Origin: JAAZAI01 sp050942875
Lineage (GTDB): Bacteria; Verrucomicrobiota; Kiritimatiellia; RFP12; UBA3636
Direction: 5' to 3'
Length of the DNA stretch: 64,000 bases
Assembly: GCA_050942875.1 (NCBI GenBank)
Contig: JBMNOD010000005.1
Coordinates: 1-64,000, forward strand
Under the pieces are notes generated by a model that saw only the letters and a list, made by a program, of their open reading frames with translations, was not told where the DNA came from and ran no database searches. Each line of letters begins with the position of its first letter. Position 1 is the first letter of the stretch. Positions 45,285-54,054 of the stretch are shown here, piece after piece. The position numbers and the translations under genes are program-made.

Positions 45285-46985
45285 ATGAAAAAGTGGATTT
45301 CCCAGTCAACAACCGTCCGACGGGCGAGTGTTAAAATCGGGGCGTTCGCCCTTGGGTTCGTTTGGGCGATGTCGTCCGCCATCGCGCAAGTCTCCTGGGT
45401 GGGGGACGCGACGCTGGACGACGCGTGGGAGACGGGCGCGAACTGGAGTTCTGGGGTGGCGCCCACGAACACGGACGACGTCGTGATCAACGCGGGAAGC
45501 AGCGTGCTCAATCCCGTCGTGATTTCCACGGCCGGCCAAAGCGCGAAGACGCTCAAGCTCGGCTCCGCCGCGGACGGGTTCGGCGCCTTGCTGATGGCGG
45601 GCGGGGACTTCTCCGCTCCCGGTGCGTTTCTCATCGGCGATGCGGGGGAAGGGCATTTGACCGTGACAAACGGCCTGTTGGCGACCAGTGGCTCCATTTC
45701 GCTTGGACACGCCAGCTCGGGAACGGGCGCCCTTTTCATGGAGGGGGGGAAGATGGGATGCGCCAACAAATTTTACATTGGCAACTCGGGAACCGGAACC
45801 GTCGTCCTCGCGGGCGGGACGCTCTACACGTCAGGGAATTTCTACGATCCCATTCTCGGCAATTCTGCGGGGTCACAAGGGTTTTTGGTCGTTTCAAACG
45901 GGACGTTCAGCTCGGGGTATGCCTTCTACGTCGGGGCTTCCGGATCCGGGCATTTGGTCCAGGTCGGCGGAGACATCTCAATGACGCGGCAGTTTTATGT
46001 CGGATCGGGGTCGTCGGGCTCGGGCAAGGTGGATTTCGGCGGCGGCACGTTCAAAGTGGCTCGCGAATGCCATGTCGGATTCTCGGGCCATGGGGAGCTG
46101 AATGTCTTCGAAGGGGCGGATGTGACGTTGGGACGCTGCTTGAGGGCAGGGGTTAACGCCGGCGCCGTTGGGGTGGTTCGCACGGATGCCGTGACAATCA
46201 AGGGGACGGAGCACTATCCCTACGTCGTGGGCGATGCCGGGCACGGGGAGATGCATCCGAAAGGGACGACGTTCGGGACGAACCGCGCTGGATTGCAGGT
46301 CCGCTTGTCCGAGTCGGCGCATGGGCTCGTCAATGGATGGGGGAAGTGGCATTCGATTGTGGCCGCCAACTACAAGGTCGGCGTCAACATCAACAATGGC
46401 TTGATCGTGGCGAACGGTTTTGGCGAGGATCGCGACCTGGACTTCTCCGCCTACGTCGCGTCGGTTGACGCCAGCTCGACGACCAATTCCATCGAGAACA
46501 CGTCGACGAACGGCTGGTATGCGGTGAATGGCGGACGCCTGGTGCTCGGGGGGATCGACCTCGGCGCCGGAAGCGACGTCGGCGCGAGCTGGGGCGAGGC
46601 GATCGGCGACACCGAGATCGATCTGGTCAACAGCGCGCGATTCGAGTTTGGAAACATCGCGACAGCGGGGCGGCTGGTCGGGAAGCTCCTGGCGGCTGAC
46701 CGGACCGATGTGCCCTCTTTGCCACCCACGGGCACGTGCGTCGGCGTCTGGGATTTCAGCTTCACCGGCGCCTTCGACACGGTGGACGTGCAGTTGCGGT
46801 ACGACGACGTCGCGTCCGCCGGGAAGCTTGTCGTGATGAAGCGCTGGAACGACACGGCTGGATTCTGGGAGTCGCTGCCGACGACCGAGCTTCCGCAAGC
46901 CCGCATCCAGGCGTCCGGCCTGGCCGAGCTTGGCCTTTTCGCCGCTTTTGCCGGCGATCATCCGACGCTGATCATCGTGAGATAG
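45285..46985 (+). CDS. Exported beta-helix repeat protein (autotransporter-associated type)
   Basis: 566 residues from the ATG at 45285 (AAAGGA upstream); signal peptide about 1-35 (IGAFALGFVWAMSSAIAQ). It opens with VSWVGDATLDDAWETGANWS, the usual start of PVC surface beta-repeat proteins, and continues with Gly-rich short repeats of the pattern (F/L)xxGxSGxGxxxxxGG (IGNSGTGTVVLAGG, VGASGSGHLVQVGG, GSGSSGSGKVDFGG). No autotransporter barrel is present. Ends in PTLIIVR, like the next gene (MTMIVVR), possibly a shared sorting tail. Probably co-expressed with the glycosidase 51 bp upstream. Confidence 0.72.
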   Translation: MKKWISQSTTVRRASVKIGAFALGFVWAMSSAIAQVSWVGDATLDDAWETGANWSSGVAPTNTDDVVINAGSSVLNPVVISTAGQSAKTLKLGSAADGFGALLMAGGDFSAPGAFLIGDAGEGHLTVTNGLLATSGSISLGHASSGTGALFMEGGKMGCANKFYIGNSGTGTVVLAGGTLYTSGNFYDPILGNSAGSQGFLVVSNGTFSSGYAFYVGASGSGHLVQVGGDISMTRQFYVGSGSSGSGKVDFGGGTFKVARECHVGFSGHGELNVFEGADVTLGRCLRAGVNAGAVGVVRTDAVTIKGTEHYPYVVGDAGHGEMHPKGTTFGTNRAGLQVRLSESAHGLVNGWGKWHSIVAANYKVGVNINNGLIVANGFGEDRDLDFSAYVASVDASSTTNSIENTSTNGWYAVNGGRLVLGGIDLGAGSDVGASWGEAIGDTEIDLVNSARFEFGNIATAGRLVGKLLAADRTDVPSLPPTGTCVGVWDFSFTGAFDTVDVQLRYDDVASAGKLVVMKRWNDTAGFWESLPTTELPQARIQASGLAELGLFAAFAGDHPTLIIVR

Positions 46986-47039
46986 CGGGGGTCGGCGCAG
47001 ACAAATGGAGCGCAACACGAAAACAGAAAGGAGCAGGCG

Positions 47040-48467
47040 GTGAAAAACAAATTCGCGGGTTGTCGAAAATGGTCCTCAATTGTGGTGGCGCTGATCTTTG
47101 CGGCGTCGTTGGCTTCCGCGGCCGTGAACACCTGGCAGGGAAGTGTGTCGTCGGATTTTAATGATCCTCTTAACTGGTCGTTGGGTGCATTGGACGCGGC
47201 CGACACCTCGACGTTTGCCGGGGCGGCGCTTGTTCAGCCCAATGTCTCGGCAGACATCACGGTCGCCAAAATCAATTTCGCCTTGGGTTCGACGAACCAC
47301 GTGCTGTCGTCGTCGCCCGGCGCATCGCTCTTCCTGACGACAAGCCCGGTGGTTGTTTCGCAGAGCGGCACGGGCACGAACACCGTGAGCGCGAATCTTG
47401 TGCTCTCCGGCGGCGGAGTCAAGCAGTTCCAGCAGGCTGGCGGCTGCACATTGTGGATGTCGGGGAGCATCTCGGAATCCACGCCAGACACCATGGTGCA
47501 ATACGTGCGCGTCTCGTCGGCAGGCGGAAAGTACTTGATCACAGGCCAGAACACCTACAGCGGGGACACGACTTTTCATGATGGCACATTCACCATCACG
47601 TCTTTTGGCAATGCAGGTGAACCCAGCAGCGTGGGCACGAGCGGGACGATCTGGCTGGGAAATGCAGGAAGCAGCCGCGATGCGACGCTGGTTTATGCAG
47701 GCGCTGGCGAAACGACGGACAAGACGATCATGTTCGGGGCGGGGTCCGGGGCGCGCACGATCAGCACGCTCGGGACTGCAGGCCCCTTGGTCCTCAATGC
47801 GCATGGCATCAATGGAACCGGCGACTTCCCCAAGCTCGTTTTCGCGGGCGACAGCGACGGCAATGTGTTCAACGGACTGATTGCCGATCCTTCGGCCTCG
47901 ACGAGCACGGCGGTAGGCAAATCCGGCTCGGGCACTTGGACGTTTACGGCGGACAACACCTACAAGGGGACGACGATTCTCAATAGAAATGGCGGCACCT
48001 TGCTCATCGACGGCGACCAGTCTGCCGCGACCGGCGCCGTCACCGTCAACTCCGCCGCCATGTTGGGGGGGGAGGGGATCGTCGGTGGCGCCACGACAGT
48101 CGGCAATGGAGGCAGGCTCTTGGCAACGCAGGAAACCGGTTCGCCCTCCTTTGCGACGGATTTGACTTTGTTGGGGAATTCAGCGATGACGTTTGACGCC
48201 GTTGAGGCCGTGGGCGTCGCCGGAACGCTGACGCTGGCGAACAACTGGACGCTGACGCTTGGCGACGGGTTCAAAAATGGCGGCTCGACCGTGTTGTTCC
48301 GCTATGGAACTCTTGGCGCTTCGCCCGATTTGGAGCCGACGTTTGACGTTTCCGGTTTGGGATTCACGCCGACGGGGACGTTGTCGCTCACCGACACGGG
48401 CAGCGAGATCGTCTTGAACGGCGTCAGGGTTCCGCCATCCGGCATGACGATGATCGTCGTGCGATGA
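47040..48467 (+). CDS. Exported protein with autotransporter-associated beta-strand repeats
   Basis: 475 residues from a GTG start with AAAGGAG 7 nt upstream; signal peptide about 1-27 (SSIVVALIFAASLASAA). Opens VNTWQGSVSSDFNDPLNWSL, as its neighbour does, and contains PATR-type units: LITGQNTYSGDTTFHDGTFT and WTFTADNTYKGTTILNRNGG, with the NTYxGxTT core. No barrel or anchor domain; C-terminus MTMIVVR resembles the preceding protein's end. Likely surface-exposed or secreted; it may carry adhesion or scaffold functions beside the glycosidase. Confidence 0.78.
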   Translation: MKNKFAGCRKWSSIVVALIFAASLASAAVNTWQGSVSSDFNDPLNWSLGALDAADTSTFAGAALVQPNVSADITVAKINFALGSTNHVLSSSPGASLFLTTSPVVVSQSGTGTNTVSANLVLSGGGVKQFQQAGGCTLWMSGSISESTPDTMVQYVRVSSAGGKYLITGQNTYSGDTTFHDGTFTITSFGNAGEPSSVGTSGTIWLGNAGSSRDATLVYAGAGETTDKTIMFGAGSGARTISTLGTAGPLVLNAHGINGTGDFPKLVFAGDSDGNVFNGLIADPSASTSTAVGKSGSGTWTFTADNTYKGTTILNRNGGTLLIDGDQSAATGAVTVNSAAMLGGEGIVGGATTVGNGGRLLATQETGSPSFATDLTLLGNSAMTFDAVEAVGVAGTLTLANNWTLTLGDGFKNGGSTVLFRYGTLGASPDLEPTFDVSGLGFTPTGTLSLTDTGSEIVLNGVRVPPSGMTMIVVR

Positions 48468-48525
48468 GCGCATGAGTTTCGTCCAATCAGGGGCGTCAGG
48501 CACTTTTAGGAATTGAGGTGTTCGA

Positions 48526-49605
48526 ATGCATGGAGGCACGATGCAGTTTACCGAAGAGGATTGGGCGAGGCTCGAGCGCGACTGGACGGCGTGGTGGAAC
48601 CACGATCTGGGACGGCCTCTGGTCATGGGCCACACACGGCGGCCGACGGATCGCGCACGCCCTTCCTGGTGGGATGGCGTGGGCAAGATTCCGCACGACA
48701 TCCCCGCCGAGGCCGTGGCCGAGGAGATGTGGGACGACGTCAGCCGCACGGTGCATCACGGCGACGCCTGGCCGCGCGAATGGATCAACTTCGGCCCCGG
48801 CATCGCCGCGGCCTTTCTCGGCGGCGAGGCTCTCCCGAGTCCGCAGACGATGTGGTTCTCCCCCGGTCGGTGGCAGGGCGTCGCGCTGCGCGACATCCAG
48901 CCCGACTACGACCCGGACAACCGCTGGTGGCGGCGCGTTCAGGATCTGACGCGGGCATGCGTGGCCGTGTTCGACCGCCGGGCGGTCGTCGGCTTCACCG
49001 ACATCGGCGGCAACCTCGACATCGCCGCCTCGTTGCGCGACACGCAGCCGCTGCTCATGGACTGCCTCGACGACCCCGAAGGCGTCGATGCGCTCTGCCA
49101 ACGCATCACGTCGCTGTGGCTGCGCTACTACCGCGAGCAGTGCGACCTCGTCGTGCCCGCGGGGCGCGGCACCTGTTCCTGGGCCGCGCTCTGGAGCCCG
49201 AAGCGCACCTACATGCTCCAAAGCGATTTCGCCTACATGATCAGTCCCGCCCAGTTCGAGCGCTGGGTCGCGCCGGACATCGTCGAATGCTGCCGCCAGA
49301 TGGAGCATGGTTTCTACCATCTCGACGGCAAGGGCCAACTGGCCCACCTCGACATCCTCCTTGCGATCCCCGAATTGCGCGGCATCCAATGGATCCCTGG
49401 CGGCGGCCAGCCCGAGTCCGGCGATCCGGTCTGGTGGCCTGTGCTTCGCCGCATTCGCGCCGCAGGCAAGCTCGTGCAGCTCTTCACCTCGGCGGAGTCC
49501 GTTCTGCGCATGGCCCGCGAAATGCCGCTCGACGGCTTCGCCATCGACATCGGCTGGGGCGAGAACCGCGGCGAGCAGGTCGAGGCCATCCTCGCCGCGT
49601 GCTGA
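48526..49605 (+). CDS. Uroporphyrinogen-decarboxylase-like barrel protein
   Basis: 359 residues, no signal peptide. Weaker match than the gene at 31646, but the layout (TFxxxDWARLERDWTAWWNHD start, PLLMDCLDDPEGVDALCQRI, MISPAQFERWVAPDIVECCR, HLDGKGQLAHLDILLAIPEL, GIQWIPGGG, end GFAIDIGWGE) follows URO-D-like methyltransferase-type barrels of PVC bacteria. Substrate unknown. GAGGTG lies 5 nt before 48526; an in-frame ATG at 48541, preceded by GGAGG, is an equally good start. It follows the beta-repeat gene by 58 bp. Confidence 0.55.
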   Translation: MHGGTMQFTEEDWARLERDWTAWWNHDLGRPLVMGHTRRPTDRARPSWWDGVGKIPHDIPAEAVAEEMWDDVSRTVHHGDAWPREWINFGPGIAAAFLGGEALPSPQTMWFSPGRWQGVALRDIQPDYDPDNRWWRRVQDLTRACVAVFDRRAVVGFTDIGGNLDIAASLRDTQPLLMDCLDDPEGVDALCQRITSLWLRYYREQCDLVVPAGRGTCSWAALWSPKRTYMLQSDFAYMISPAQFERWVAPDIVECCRQMEHGFYHLDGKGQLAHLDILLAIPELRGIQWIPGGGQPESGDPVWWPVLRRIRAAGKLVQLFTSAESVLRMAREMPLDGFAIDIGWGENRGEQVEAILAAC

Positions 49606-49951
49606 GGGCGGGGGCGGCGGCGCGGCGGGGAAGAAAAGCGGACGCGGCGTCCTCGCCGCGTGTGTTGGAAAGCAGAACCACAACGCGCCGAAGCGCGGGC
49701 GAGCGGTACAAGGTTTGTCGTGACGCCGCGAGGCGTTGGCGTTGCAGTGAGAATTGAGAGGTGAGAAGTGGGAGGTGGGAGAAAACCGAAGGGCGATTCA
49801 TCCGCCTTTCTTTCGCAAGATGCCCTGACGGGCACACTACGAACGTTTTTTTAGAGCGACTTGAGAAACAGTATAGCCGCACGATTTGAACTAGGATTCG
49901 GCGTTTTGGAGCTGGAGGATAGAATATGGACACGGATTTTCTCAAACCGCT
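49606..49951. other. Intergenic region with repeats and a small inverted-repeat unit
   Basis: No gene. gcggcgtcctcgccgc at 49644-49659 belongs to the GC hairpin family. tagagcgacttgagaaa (about 49853-49869) and the reverse complement of ctcaaaccgctcta (about 49942-49955) form imperfect ends of a unit of about 105 bp that reaches the 3' end of the zinc-ribbon gene. Confidence 0.5.
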
Positions 49952-50212
49952 CTAGCGCCGCCGGGATCGTCGGCGGCTGTGCCGCCGACGTTCGCCGCGC
50001 TCTTTTGCGCGGCGGATGGAGACGCAGCTCAGGCTGCCGCATTCATCGCATTGCCAGCGTCCGAAGCGGGCGGGGAAGACCCATTTGAGCAGCGTCCAGC
50101 CGCCGAGCGTGATAAGCGTCCAGAGCTTGTCGTCCGCCGATGAATGGTAGCGTTGCTGGACGTAGACGCGCTTGCGGCATTTCCGGCAGTAGGCGGAATG
50201 ATCCCAGAGCAT
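49952..50212 (-). CDS. Small zinc-ribbon protein with a basic tail
   Basis: 86 residues. Two Cys pairs, CRKC (9-12) and CDEC (about 55-58), flank HSSADDKLWTLITLGGWTLL, suggesting one zinc ribbon with an intervening hydrophobic stretch. The last 20 residues (RAKERGERRRHSRRRSRRR) come from two GC-rich hairpins, ttcgccgcgc/gcgcggcgga and cgtcggcggc/gccgccgacg, so the tail is repeat-derived. It follows the TPR gene by 9 bp. Function unknown; being short and partly repeat, it could be spurious, but the Cys spacing argues for a gene. Confidence 0.5.
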   Translation of the reverse strand: MLWDHSAYCRKCRKRVYVQQRYHSSADDKLWTLITLGGWTLLKWVFPARFGRWQCDECGSLSCVSIRRAKERGERRRHSRRRSRRR

Positions 50213-50221
50213 TTTATTTTC

Positions 50222-52270
50222 TTATTTTTCATCGGGCGCCAGCGCCTGGCGCAGTTTGCCGAGGCGTTCGCGTTCGGGAATGGAAAGCCGACTGGAATTC
50301 TGGTCGACGAGCGTGAGCGCCTTGCGGGCGGCGTCGGTGTCGCCCGCGGTCAGGGAGGACTCGGCATAGTGGAGCTGGATGCGCGGATCGTCGCCGCCGG
50401 GCTTCGTGACGGCGGTTTTGAACGCTTCGTACGCTTCCGCTTCCTTGCCTTGTCCATGCAGGGCGGAGCCGAGGCTGTCCCAGACGGCCGCGAAGCCTTC
50501 GCCGCCGCTGGCGAGCGCATTGCGCGCCAGGTTTTCCGCGAGGTCGAAGCGCCGGGTCTCGGCGGCGAGGGCGGCGTAGTCGTTGAGCACGAACCAGGCG
50601 GGGTTTTGCGAGAGGCTGATCTGGAAGCGTCGTTCAGCCGTGGCAAAGTCCCGACGATCGGCGAGTGCGGTGGCTTTGACGTAGTTGGCGAAATCATCGA
50701 GGGGGAAGCGCGCGAGCGCGGCGTCCGCATGCTGTTCGGCGGCTGCCTTGTCGTTGGCGATCAAGTCGAGCAGAAGCATCTGCCGGAAGGCGAAGTCGGT
50801 GTCGGCATCCTGCTCGATCGCCTGGGCGGCGAGCGTCCTGGCCTTTGCGACGTCGCCGGCGATTTGCGCCTTGAGGCTTTCGGCAAAGGGCGTCATCCAC
50901 GCGGGCGCGTTTGTGGAGGCGGCTTGAAGTGCCGTCACGGCGTCGAGCAGGCCGGCGGTGTCGCCGCCCGCGGCGCGGGCGGAGGCGACGCGAGTGAGGA
51001 CTTCCGCCGCGTTTTCCGGGGTTTTGACAGCCATGAGGGCGGTGACGGCATCGGCGGGGCGGCCCGATTTGACAAGCACTTGAGCCCGGACGAAGGCGAC
51101 GGCCTGCGCATCGGCTCCCGGTTGTGCCGCCGCTCGTTCGACGAGGCGCAATGCGCGGGCACGATCGCCCATCGCAAGCTGCTGCTCGGCGAATTGGAGC
51201 ATGGTCTCCCAGGTGAAGCCTTGGTCGGAGAGCTTTGCGAGCATCATCATCGCGGGCTGGGCGCCAGCCGTCTGCAGGCCCAGGGACGGCGTCAAATTAC
51301 GGGCGACGGCGGTGCGAAGCTCGGGGTCTTGGATGGCCGAGAGCTCGGATTCGATCTTGGCCTGGTCGGTGAAAGGCAGGCCAGAGAGCGTCCAATGCCA
51401 TTTCGCGTCGAAGAAGTCCGACGGGCGGACCACGTAGCCATGCGAGGAGGCGAGCGTCCAGGAGCCGCCCCCGGCTTTTGCCAGTTCGTTGAGCTCGACG
51501 GCGATTTTCTCGGCCAGCTCGGGGCGGAGCCCTTCGCGGACGAGCGATGCGCGGTTGAGCAGGGCGCTGATGTTCGAGCGGTCGATCGCGTGCGCCTGGG
51601 TGAAGGCGTCGAGCGCCTCTTTTTTCAAATCGGCGCTGTGGAGCAGGACGCCAAGGTTGTTGCCGCAGGCGGAGGCGCGGGCGCGGAACCATTTGGCGCC
51701 GGCGGTCGAAGCGGCGTCGGCGGGGGCCAGGGCGATCGTTTCGCCGATGGCGTCGCGCAAGGCGGCATGGTGGGCATAGGCTCTGAGGAGGACGTTGCTC
51801 GTGACGGCGTCGGGCTTGTGGAGATGGTAGACGAGTCCGCCGGGCACGGGTTCAAGCCCGGAGGCCTTTGCCAGCGAGGGCTCGACCATCAGCGCAAGCT
51901 TGGCGGCGGCTTCGTCTGGACGTTGCTGCATCCAGGTCAGGACGAACGGGGCGGCGCCGAGCGAGGCTGCCGCTTCCAGACGCGGATCGCCGAGTGTCGC
52001 GGCGGCCGCTTCGTAGGCGGTGACGACGGAATCGGCTCCGCCGAGAAGAGGCATGGCGACGAGGTCGATGCCTCTTGCCTTGGCGCGGGCGACGAGCAAG
52101 GCGTCGGCAAAGCCGTCCGTAAGCAGCCACGTCTTGCCGTCGAGACTTTCAATGACGGTGTCGGCGCAGGCGTTGGCAAAAGGAGAATCGGAAAGCGTCT
52201 GCGCAGGAGCCGCCGCGCGGGCGGCGACTGATGCGTATGCGAGTGCGAGCGCGAAGGCCAGGAATTTCAC
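50222..52270 (-). CDS. Exported tetratricopeptide-repeat protein
   Basis: 682 residues from a GTG start; MKFLAFALALAYASVAARAA is a signal peptide. Residues 70-170 are Ala-rich helical (LEAAASLGAAPFVLTWMQQR); helical TPR-like pairs recur through the rest, for example NNLGVLLHSADLKKEALDAF, RAQVLVKSGRPADAVTALMA, LNDYAALAAETRRFDLAENL and LGSALHGQGKEAEAYEAFKT. TPR arrays mediate protein contacts; the partner is unknown. The GTG lies 18 bp after the tRNA-Gly CCA end. The frame continues through the tRNA but that part is not protein. It precedes the zinc-ribbon gene by 9 bp. Confidence 0.72.
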   Translation of the reverse strand: MKFLAFALALAYASVAARAAAPAQTLSDSPFANACADTVIESLDGKTWLLTDGFADALLVARAKARGIDLVAMPLLGGADSVVTAYEAAAATLGDPRLEAAASLGAAPFVLTWMQQRPDEAAAKLALMVEPSLAKASGLEPVPGGLVYHLHKPDAVTSNVLLRAYAHHAALRDAIGETIALAPADAASTAGAKWFRARASACGNNLGVLLHSADLKKEALDAFTQAHAIDRSNISALLNRASLVREGLRPELAEKIAVELNELAKAGGGSWTLASSHGYVVRPSDFFDAKWHWTLSGLPFTDQAKIESELSAIQDPELRTAVARNLTPSLGLQTAGAQPAMMMLAKLSDQGFTWETMLQFAEQQLAMGDRARALRLVERAAAQPGADAQAVAFVRAQVLVKSGRPADAVTALMAVKTPENAAEVLTRVASARAAGGDTAGLLDAVTALQAASTNAPAWMTPFAESLKAQIAGDVAKARTLAAQAIEQDADTDFAFRQMLLLDLIANDKAAAEQHADAALARFPLDDFANYVKATALADRRDFATAERRFQISLSQNPAWFVLNDYAALAAETRRFDLAENLARNALASGGEGFAAVWDSLGSALHGQGKEAEAYEAFKTAVTKPGGDDPRIQLHYAESSLTAGDTDAARKALTLVDQNSSRLSIPERERLGKLRQALAPDEK

Positions 52271-52288
52271 AATGGTCTGTCCCAAAAA

Positions 52289-52362
52289 TGGAGCGGGTGA
52301 TGGGAGTCGAACCCACGTGACCAGCTTGGAAGGCTGGGGCTTTACCGTTAAGCAACACCCGC
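52289..52362 (-). tRNA. tRNA-Gly, anticodon UCC
   Basis: Minus-strand cloverleaf: acceptor GCGGGTG/CACCCGC, D arm GCTT...AAGC, anticodon stem CCAGC-cttccaa-GCTGG with anticodon TCC, T arm GTGGG-ttcgact-CCCAT, discriminator T and an encoded CCA (52289-52291). Reads GGA/GGG. Confidence 0.93.
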
Positions 52363-52431
52363 GATCTGAAATCAAGTGCTTAATCTACACCAAATGCCCT
52401 TCGGAATCAATTGAAAACTGCATCTGGCGGC

Positions 52432-52487
52432 AATCGGTCGGTCGAAGAGGTCGGGCAACCTTCGGTCATGGATTGGCTTGACCGATT
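52432..52487. repeat. 56-bp inverted-repeat element, copy 3, between 11-bp direct repeats
   Basis: aatcggtcg...tgaccgatt with the conserved interior of copies 1 and 2. It is flanked by tgcatctggcg at 52419-52429 and again at 52487-52497, which resembles a target duplication. It lies between tRNA-Gly and miaB. Confidence 0.85.
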
Positions 52488-52501
52488 GCATCTGGCGAGT
52501 C

Positions 52502-53893
52502 TCATTTGACTCGCACGTCGCCGAAGAGGGTCTGTGGACGGGCCTTGGTGACGCGGATCGAGACGAGATCGCCGGGGGCGATCGTCGGCGTGGGGGTGAA
52601 GACGACGATCTTGTCCTGGGGGTTCCGCCCCGACCAGCGGGTTGCATTGCGAAGGCTCGGACCTTCGACGAGGACTTCGGTCGTCGTGCCGACGACGCGC
52701 TCGTTGATGGCCAGGCCGCGCACGTCCTGGTCTTCGAGCAGGACTTGGTTGCGGCGCATCTTTTCCTCTTCGGAGACGTCGTCTTCCATCTCCGCCGCCG
52801 GGGTGCCGGGGCGGGGGGAGTACTTGAAGATGAAGGCGTTGTCGAAACCGGCTTCGTCCATGACGCGGCGGGTGTCTTCGAAGTCCGCTTCGGTTTCGCC
52901 GGGGAAGCCGACGATGACATCCGTGGTGATGGCGATGTCGGGCACGGCGGCGCGGAGCCTGGCGACGGCGGCGAGGTAGCCGGCGGCGTCGTAGCCTCGG
53001 CGCATGGCCTTGAGGACGCGGTCGGAGCCGGACTGCATGGCCATGTGGACATGCGGGCAGACGCCGCGGACGTCGCGCAAGGCGCGGACGAGCTCGTCGG
53101 TCACGCCGGAGGGATGGCTTGAGGTGAAGCGGATGCGCGCGAGTTCGGGGACTTCGCGGGCGACGAGCTCGAAGAGGCGCGGCAGCGGCTCGGTGAAGCC
53201 CAGGGGGGAGGGGATGTGGGCGGGCCATTGGAAGTCGCGCCGTCCGTAGTTCATGACGCTTTGCCCGAGCAACGTGATGTCGCGCACCCCGGCCGCGACG
53301 AGCTCGCGGATTTCGGGCAGGATTTCGTCGGGCTGGCGGCTGTGTTCGTGGCCGCGCACGTCGGGGACGATGCAGTAGGCGCAGCGCCGGTTGCAGCCCA
53401 GCAGGATGGTGACGAAGGCGGACACCCCCGGCGACATCGCGCCGGGCGGTTCGGCGGGGGATTGAGAGGCGTGGAGCCTTTCGCACGCGTCTTCATCGTC
53501 GAAAACGCCGATTTCGCAGAGGTTGTCTTCGCCGGATTGGATGCGGGCGAGGAACTCGGGGATTTTGACGGCGGCGCGTGTGCCGACGGAAAAGGAAAGT
53601 CCGGGCACGCGCTTGAAGACGTCGGCGCCGAGGCGCTGGGCCATGCAGCCCATGAGCCCGACGACGAGGCCGGGGCGGTCGCGCCGTTCGGCGCAGAGGA
53701 GGCCGATCTTGCCGAGCGCCTTGTCTTCGGCCTTTTTCCGGACGCTGCAACTGTTGACGATGACGATGTCGGCGGACTTTTCGTCCTCGGCGGGACGATA
53801 GCCGCAGGCGACGAGGCGGCTGGCGAGCACGTCGGAGTCGCGCTCGTTCATCTGGCAGCCGTAGGTGCGGATTGAAAAGGTCGGTTTGGACAT
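52502..53893 (-). CDS. miaB: tRNA-2-methylthio-N6-dimethylallyladenosine synthase
   Basis: 463 residues. UPF0004 domain (1-120) with Cys in TYGCQMNERDSD, VNSCSVRKKAE and GLMGCMAQR binding one [4Fe-4S] cluster; radical-SAM domain with LGCNRRCAYCIVP (CxxxCxxC) binding the other; C-terminal TRAM domain (about 400-463: TTEVLVEGPSLRNATRWSGR). It adds the 2-methylthio group to i6A37 of tRNAs. Length and order are those of MiaB, not RimO or MtaB. It lies beside two tRNA genes, though its targets are other tRNAs. Confidence 0.94.
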   Translation of the reverse strand: MSKPTFSIRTYGCQMNERDSDVLASRLVACGYRPAEDEKSADIVIVNSCSVRKKAEDKALGKIGLLCAERRDRPGLVVGLMGCMAQRLGADVFKRVPGLSFSVGTRAAVKIPEFLARIQSGEDNLCEIGVFDDEDACERLHASQSPAEPPGAMSPGVSAFVTILLGCNRRCAYCIVPDVRGHEHSRQPDEILPEIRELVAAGVRDITLLGQSVMNYGRRDFQWPAHIPSPLGFTEPLPRLFELVAREVPELARIRFTSSHPSGVTDELVRALRDVRGVCPHVHMAMQSGSDRVLKAMRRGYDAAGYLAAVARLRAAVPDIAITTDVIVGFPGETEADFEDTRRVMDEAGFDNAFIFKYSPRPGTPAAEMEDDVSEEEKMRRNQVLLEDQDVRGLAINERVVGTTTEVLVEGPSLRNATRWSGRNPQDKIVVFTPTPTIAPGDLVSIRVTKARPQTLFGDVRVK

Positions 53894-53972
53894 GGTGTGA
53901 TCGTAATGGGAACGGGCGCTTTACGCTTGAACCTGACGGCAACATAGCCTAAAATCACCTTATTGCATTTGC

Positions 53973-54049
53973 ACCCCAATAGCTCAGCTGGACAGAGCAT
54001 CGGCCTTCTAAGCCGAGGGTCGCAGGTTCGAGCCCTGCTTGGGGTGCCA
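53973..54049 (+). tRNA. tRNA-Arg, anticodon UCU
   Basis: Acceptor ACCCCAA/TTGGGGT, D arm GCTC-agctggaca-GAGC, anticodon stem TCGGC-cttctaa-GCCGA with anticodon TCT, T arm GCAGG-ttcgagc-CCTGC, discriminator G and encoded CCA (54047-54049). Reads AGA/AGG. Confidence 0.93.
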
Positions 54050-54054
54050 TTGTT

